Source: JBGPGW01 sp046349515
GTDB taxonomy: Bacteria; Pseudomonadota; Alphaproteobacteria; CADEGL01
Direction: 5' to 3'
DNA length: 64,000 nt
Assembly (NCBI GenBank): GCA_046349515.1
Contig: JAXMCE010000012.1
Location: forward strand, 1-64,000
Shown here: piece after piece, positions 59,674-64,000 of the stretch
Layout: every line of letters begins with the position of its first letter
Numbering within the stretch: the stretch's first letter is position 1
The notes under the pieces: model-generated
What the model was told of the DNA's origin: nothing
Seen by the model: the letters and a program-made list of their open reading frames with translations, nothing else
The model's database searches: none
Made by a program: the position numbers and the translations under genes

Positions 59674-61910
59674 AACGGCTTGGGGTCGAGGAAGCGCCTC
59701 AAGACGTTCCGCGTGATGCGCGACACGTTGTTGCGGTAGCTATTGTGGGAGAGGCTGCCGGCCCAGGCGATGGACCCGGTCGAGAACACGGCGCCGCCGC
59801 CCTCGGTCTCGTAGAACACCATGTCGGCGCGGACGAGGGGATTCTCCTGCCCGCCGAGGCCGGGCACCGTTTCGAGGAACTCCTCCGGCACAAGCTGGTA
59901 GGCGTCCGTATGATTCTCCGAGGTGGCGAGGACGAGGGCGTTGGGCGGCGTGCCAAGCTCGGGCGCCGCGCGATCGAGCTCGAGGCCCGCCGCTCCGCCG
60001 CCGACGAGGCCAAAGTCGCCGATCCGTTCGTCCTTGCCGATGCCCTTGAAGATGAACGCCGCGCGCGGATCGAAGCTTCCGTCCTGGCGCCGGTAATAGG
60101 ACGAGAGGTCGAATCCCTGGGCCGAGAAGCCGATTCCCGCCACGACCTGCGGTGCGCGCCCTTGGTTGAGCCAAAGCCCGCCGTACTCGCCGGTGAAGCT
60201 GTGGTAGTACTCGCCCGGCGGTGTCGGCCAGGAGCGGATGCCGATCTCGTTCCGCCGGACTTCGATGACGCCCGGCTTCGTCGGATGGTAGGCGATGCGC
60301 CAGTAAAAGCCGTTGCCGCCCATGTACATGAGGCGCCCGCCGCGCCGCTTCCACGCATCGAGCGCATCCCACATGGGCGTCGACCAATATTCCGGATGGG
60401 TGCAGGTGATGACGGCGCGATAGGGGGCCAGCGCCTCGAGTCCCTCGTCGTGGAGATCCTCGTCGGTGACGACGTCGTAGCGCTGCCCGATCGCATCGAG
60501 CCAATCGGTGATGTGCGTGTCCGCGTTGAACCCCCAGAGGCGCGAAGGGCCCGCGCCGGCGAAGCCGTATTGCAGCTTCGGGCGCATGTTGAGCACGGGC
60601 CTCAAGCGCGAGGAGTAGCAGACGCCGCTTCCGTCCGAATGGCGGTCGTAGAGCGAGTTGCCGTATTCGGGATGGTCGTTGAGGAAGAGATCCTTGGGGT
60701 AGAAAATCACCAAGCTATCGATGAAGAGCTCGGTCATTTGCCCGTGGATGCTCGACCGTCCATTGGCATAGGCCATGTAGGTCGCGGTCGACAGCAATAG
60801 GGCCGCTTTAGCCTCCTGGCCTCGCTTGGGGCGGACGACGAAAGGAATGTATTCCTCGTGCGCGCCCGAGCGGAGCCGCGCGGCATAGACGCCGCTCCGG
60901 AGGTGCGCGGGGATTGTCAGCGCGAAATCCGTCTCCCAACCCGCGTCATAAAGATCGTCGTCATGGAAGTGAATGGCATTCCAGAATTCGGGCGCCTTCG
61001 TCCAATCCATGGGCGCGCCGCGCCAGCGCGATCCCGTGACGGCGCGCGTGGGCAGGTTGACCGTCTCGCCATGGAGGCGGTTGGGCGAAAGATCCGTCAC
61101 GCGCTCGGATGTGATGTCGCGCGAGAAATCCCAGGCGGCGACGAGGTCGGTGCCGAGCGTCGCGGGCTCGGCAGCCGCGACCGTGTCGAACTCCGACGGA
61201 TCGATGGCGCCGCGGAGGAGGCGCGGGCTCTCGATCTTGCCGTTGTAGTGCTCGGCAGCGATGACGCGCCCTCGCTCTGTCCTGAGATGAGATGCGGCGA
61301 TCAAGAGAGGCGAATCGTTCCGGCCGATGCGCCTCAGCGTAACGCGCCGCGCGATCGTCTCTCGTCGATCGAGCTTGGGCACAGGCTCGAGCGGAACCTG
61401 GAACACATGGACACGCCCGAGCCTTGCATCGAATGTCGCACCGACCGCGTACCAACGCCGCGGCAGGAGCGGGCGCCTGATGCCGATGGTCTCGACCTTG
61501 CGGCCATCACCGAGACGGAGCGCGATGCCGCCCGACTTGCCGATGGTGAGCGCGAAACCGGAGCGCCCTGCCCATTTGGCGAGGATCGTCTGGACGCCCT
61601 TCGCGGGCGTCGTTGGCCAGATGAGAGCCGAGACCGTGAGCCCGTCGCCGAAGGCGTTGAGCTCCGTCCCGTCGGGGATGACGGCAAACGATCCCGCATG
61701 GATCCTCTGCAGGCGTCCACGGTAACGGCCGCTCACCTTCGTGCGGACGAGCGTCTCCTTGACGCCTGGACCCGCGGGGTTCTCATCGCCTTGGATGATG
61801 CGCACGATGTCGGCGCGGTAGGACTTCACGCCCTCGCATGACACCATGAAGCGGATCGTCTCGCCGGGCCGGGCACTCAATTTGTCGCTGTAACCCGTGA
61901 TCTTCAGCAC
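59670..61910 (-). CDS. N,N-dimethylformamidase-like large subunit
   Basis: This 746-residue protein matches the large (beta) subunit of N,N-dimethylformamidase (DMFase), which splits dimethylformamide into dimethylamine and formate. Residues about 90-300 form a LamG-like beta domain and 350-740 the catalytic domain. Candidate iron ligands are Tyr381 (AYANGRSS), Tyr421 (NSLYDRHSDG) and Glu507 (His505 in THPEYWS); the known enzyme uses two Tyr and one Glu. The matching small subunit is encoded 60 nt upstream. Whether the natural substrate is DMF or another formamide is open. Confidence 0.88.
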   Translation of the reverse strand: MLKITGYSDKLSARPGETIRFMVSCEGVKSYRADIVRIIQGDENPAGPGVKETLVRTKVSGRYRGRLQRIHAGSFAVIPDGTELNAFGDGLTVSALIWPTTPAKGVQTILAKWAGRSGFALTIGKSGGIALRLGDGRKVETIGIRRPLLPRRWYAVGATFDARLGRVHVFQVPLEPVPKLDRRETIARRVTLRRIGRNDSPLLIAASHLRTERGRVIAAEHYNGKIESPRLLRGAIDPSEFDTVAAAEPATLGTDLVAAWDFSRDITSERVTDLSPNRLHGETVNLPTRAVTGSRWRGAPMDWTKAPEFWNAIHFHDDDLYDAGWETDFALTIPAHLRSGVYAARLRSGAHEEYIPFVVRPKRGQEAKAALLLSTATYMAYANGRSSIHGQMTELFIDSLVIFYPKDLFLNDHPEYGNSLYDRHSDGSGVCYSSRLRPVLNMRPKLQYGFAGAGPSRLWGFNADTHITDWLDAIGQRYDVVTDEDLHDEGLEALAPYRAVITCTHPEYWSTPMWDALDAWKRRGGRLMYMGGNGFYWRIAYHPTKPGVIEVRRNEIGIRSWPTPPGEYYHSFTGEYGGLWLNQGRAPQVVAGIGFSAQGFDLSSYYRRQDGSFDPRAAFIFKGIGKDERIGDFGLVGGGAAGLELDRAAPELGTPPNALVLATSENHTDAYQLVPEEFLETVPGLGGQENPLVRADMVFYETEGGGAVFSTGSIAWAGSLSHNSYRNNVSRITRNVLRRFLDPKPF

Positions 61911-61970
61911 TGACCTGCCCCCGATTTCGCTTTGATGTCGCGCCGATACGCTCGTGCGCCGATGAGACGT

Positions 61971-62276
61971 TTAGTCGAGCTCCTCGCCCGTGTGCGCTTT
62001 CCAGCGCAGCTTGAAGATTTCCCACTCCGCATCCCTCGGATTTCGGTAGACCTTGCCGAGGAGCTTGAGGGGTTTGCCTTTCTCGCCCGGATGGATCGCG
62101 AGGCGCCATTCCCTGTATGGCTTCGTCTCGACCAACACGGGCTTGCCCTCGAGGGGGGCCGAGCGGAACAGCGTCAGGATGCGCTGGAGGCCGGGACTGT
62201 GGTGGCCCTGGGGTTTCGTGCGGAATTCTTCGGCGTAGACCCAATCCTCGGCACGAATCTTGTAGTGGGATGCCAT
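61971..62276 (-). CDS. N,N-dimethylformamidase-like small subunit
   Basis: This 101-residue protein corresponds to the light subunit of N,N-dimethylformamidase, with segments KIRAEDWVYAEEFRTKPQGHHSPGLQ (split here at residues 6-31), PYREWRLAIHPG and RNPRDAEWEIFKLRW. It is shorter than the approximately 130-residue subunit of the Paracoccus-type enzyme. Its gene is directly upstream of the large-subunit gene, in the dmfA1-dmfA2 order. The start at 62276 follows from the domain; the longer open frame upstream is spurious. Confidence 0.85.
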   Translation of the reverse strand: MASHYKIRAEDWVYAEEFRTKPQGHHSPGLQRILTLFRSAPLEGKPVLVETKPYREWRLAIHPGEKGKPLKLLGKVYRNPRDAEWEIFKLRWKAHTGEELD

Positions 62277-62310
62277 CGCGCGTGTCTCCCGCTCGTGACG
62301 AATCGAAAGT

Positions 62311-63231
62311 CTAGGCCTGGGCTTCCGGCATCCACGGCGCGAAGACGGGCTCGGTGCCTGCGACGGTCGTCCGCCGCATGACGCGGCGCTGCCGGTCGAC
62401 GTCGAACGGGACCGCGCGGTGCAAGAGGCGCCGGTTGTCCCACATCGCAAGATCGCCCGGCTGCCATTGGTGGCGATAGACGAAGCGCTTCTCCGTCGCG
62501 AAGGCCACGATCTCCTTGAGGAAGGCGCGACCCTGGTCGAGTTCCATCCCGCCAACCTCGGAGCCTGCGTTCATCGTGACATAGATGGAACAGCGTTTCT
62601 TGTCGCGGTGGTAGCGGATGATCGGGTGCGTGACCGGCGGCAGCCCCCATTTCTTCTCGTTAGGGAAGGGCGGGAGACCCGGATCGAGCACGCGGTCGAA
62701 CTCGGGCGTGTGCACCATGTGGCGGCCGACCATGCGCGTCCTGAGACTCTCGGGCATCGCGTCGTAGGCCGCGAACATGTCCGCATACTCTGTCTGGCCG
62801 CCCGTCTCCGACGCGTCGGGGACTTCGAGCGCGTAGAGCAGCGACGCCAAAGCCGGGATGGTGCGGTACGAGCTGTCGGTGTGCCAGAGCGCATTGAATT
62901 GGAGAAGACGCCACTGGACGCTGTCGCGGCCAGCGATGCGGTTCGATTCATCGACGTTCGAGATGTTGTAGAACTCAGGCTTCACTTTCTGGACGGCTTC
63001 CTCCGGAAATGCCTCGAGCGGGCCGAAGCGGCGGCTGAAGGCCGATTGTTCGTCCATCGACAACGACTGATTGCGGAAGACGAGAAGTCCATGGTTCTCG
63101 AACGCTTCGCGCACGGCGGCGAAAGTCGCCTCATCGAGAGGGCGCGACAGATCGAGGCCCGAAATTTCCGCCCCGAAGGTCGGATGAATCCGTCGAAGTT
63201 TGAGGCGATCGTCCATTGCGATGGTGGCCAT
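62311..63231 (-). CDS. TauD/TfdA-family 2-oxoglutarate dioxygenase
   Basis: This 306-residue enzyme has the Fe(II) residues of WHTDSSYR near residue 100, the distal His of RLLHRAVP near 265, and the 2-oxoglutarate Arg in RVMRRTTVAG. It is closer to TfdA and alpha-ketoglutarate-dependent 2,4-D-dioxygenase-like proteins than to the TauD at 35191. The start 63231 has GAGGA 7 nt upstream; a codon 16 residues earlier is possible. It follows the creatinase-like gene by 66 nt on the same strand. Confidence 0.92.
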   Translation of the reverse strand: MATIAMDDRLKLRRIHPTFGAEISGLDLSRPLDEATFAAVREAFENHGLLVFRNQSLSMDEQSAFSRRFGPLEAFPEEAVQKVKPEFYNISNVDESNRIAGRDSVQWRLLQFNALWHTDSSYRTIPALASLLYALEVPDASETGGQTEYADMFAAYDAMPESLRTRMVGRHMVHTPEFDRVLDPGLPPFPNEKKWGLPPVTHPIIRYHRDKKRCSIYVTMNAGSEVGGMELDQGRAFLKEIVAFATEKRFVYRHQWQPGDLAMWDNRRLLHRAVPFDVDRQRRVMRRTTVAGTEPVFAPWMPEAQA

Positions 63232-63297
63232 GGTGTCCTCGATGTGTCCTCCGAGCGCGGCGCCGATGAGATGGCTCATCGGCGCCGGACGGTCCTG

Positions 63298-64000
63298 CTA
63301 TTTCTCGAACAGCTTGCGGGGAATCGAATTGAGCACCTCGCAGCCGGTCCGTGTCACGCGGATCGAGTTCGATGTGACGATTCCCATCTCGCCGGGGAAA
63401 AGGCAGCCAGGCACGAGGTGGAACGTCATGTTCTCCTGGAGCGCCCGCTTCTCGCCGCGACGGATGCTGATGATCTGACCCTCGCCCCAGTCGGGCGGAT
63501 AGTTGACGCCGATCGAATAGCCGATGCGGTGGACGTGGTTTTCGCCGAAGCCGTTCTTGACGAAGACGTTGTGTCCGATCTCGTTGACCTTCTCCGCGGG
63601 AACGCCGGGCTTGATCGCGGCAAGCACCGCTTCGAGCGACTCGACGGTCGTGTCGAACAGCTTGCGGACCTTCGGCTTGACCTTGCCCACGGTCGCCGTG
63701 CGGAACACGGCGCCGCAATAGCGATATTTCGACGCCGCGATCTCGAAGATGCAGTGATCGTTCGCCGCCATCTTCCTGCCGCGCCAGGTCGCATGGCACG
63801 CGCCCGAGCGCCGGCCGGAGACGATGAAGTTGGGAAGGCCCGTGTATTCCGCGCCTTCGGCGCACCACACCTTGTGGAGCGCGCCGGCGATCTCGTCTTC
63901 GGTCACGCCCGGCTTCGTCGCCTTGATGCCCGCAAGACACGCCTTGTCCGCGATCGCGACTGCCTTCTTGATGATCTTGACCTCGGCCTCGGACTTGATC
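63298..64000 (-). CDS. M24-family creatinase/ectoine hydrolase-like protein, 5' end outside window
   Basis: Only the C-terminal 230 or so residues are visible; the coding frame is open to the window edge. It has the pita-bread fold, with GYSIGVNYPPDWGEGQI and MTFHLVPGCLF, as in DoeA/EutD-type metal-free hydrolases. The usual M24 metal ligands are missing in the visible part. It is the second such protein here; the first is at 49127. It lies upstream of the TauD-like oxygenase and dimethylformamidase-like genes on the same strand. Confidence 0.85.
   Translation of the reverse strand, partial: IKSEAEVKIIKKAVAIADKACLAGIKATKPGVTEDEIAGALHKVWCAEGAEYTGLPNFIVSGRRSGACHATWRGRKMAANDHCIFEIAASKYRYCGAVFRTATVGKVKPKVRKLFDTTVESLEAVLAAIKPGVPAEKVNEIGHNVFVKNGFGENHVHRIGYSIGVNYPPDWGEGQIISIRRGEKRALQENMTFHLVPGCLFPGEMGIVTSNSIRVTRTGCEVLNSIPRKLFEK

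Overview
The window looks like a chromosomal segment from a GC-rich alphaproteobacterium. The main reasons are the rRNA operon tail in the order 23S-5S-initiator tRNA, a FixL-type haem sensor kinase, FNR/FixK-type sites, and an initiator tRNA with the A29:U41 pair reported from rhizobia. A rhizobial or related soil order is the best guess; the sequence does not settle the genus. I see no transposase, integrase, phage gene, CRISPR array or plasmid origin.

Layout. 1-2316: 3' part of an rRNA operon (23S, 5S, tRNA-fMet, terminator). 2685-11699: an IclR-controlled operon with an ATP-dependent hydantoinase/oxoprolinase pair (hyuA/hyuB), a short-chain dehydrogenase (SDR), and a three-subunit molybdenum hydroxylase. 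12227-15796: a ring-cleavage cluster (extradiol dioxygenase, Rieske oxygenase, alpha/beta hydrolase, RidA-type deaminase). 15839-19045: an SDR, a DUF302 protein, an ABC membrane domain without ATPase, and a CBS protein with an FNR/FixK-like site. 19304-24836: a complete dppABCDF peptide/haem-type ABC transporter. 25009-29804: FixL-like kinase, a small glycine-rich membrane protein, and PHA synthase with a second FNR/FixK-like site. 29944-42872: SDRs, flavoproteins, a luciferase-like oxidoreductase, an M19 dipeptidase homologue, TauD, a beta-keto acid cleavage enzyme, an EamA exporter and an EthD protein. 42869-48987: fatty acid hydroxylase, polysaccharide deacetylase, DAO-type oxidase, TlpA, ankyrin protein, universal stress protein and a 2OG oxygenase. 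49127-58041: a creatinase/ectoine-hydrolase-like protein, an amidohydrolase, acyl-CoA dehydrogenase, two CoA ligases, a CoA transferase, VOC and RidA proteins. 58059-64000: a GatC/AtzG-like subunit with its amidase, a two-subunit N,N-dimethylformamidase-like enzyme, a TauD oxygenase and a second creatinase-like protein cut by the window edge.

Taken together, this is a catabolic region specialised for C-N bonds and rings: lactams or hydantoins, N-heterocycles, aromatic rings, amides, formamides, peptides and CoA-activated acids. Seven SDRs, two TauD oxygenases, two VOC proteins, two RidA proteins and two metal-less M24 proteins suggest repeated recruitment of the same families. Three possible decay remnants (a coxL C-terminus, an aldehyde dehydrogenase N-terminus and a degenerate intergenic stretch) suggest turnover. 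Pathway assignments are inferences from family chemistry and gene order; no substrate is proven by sequence.
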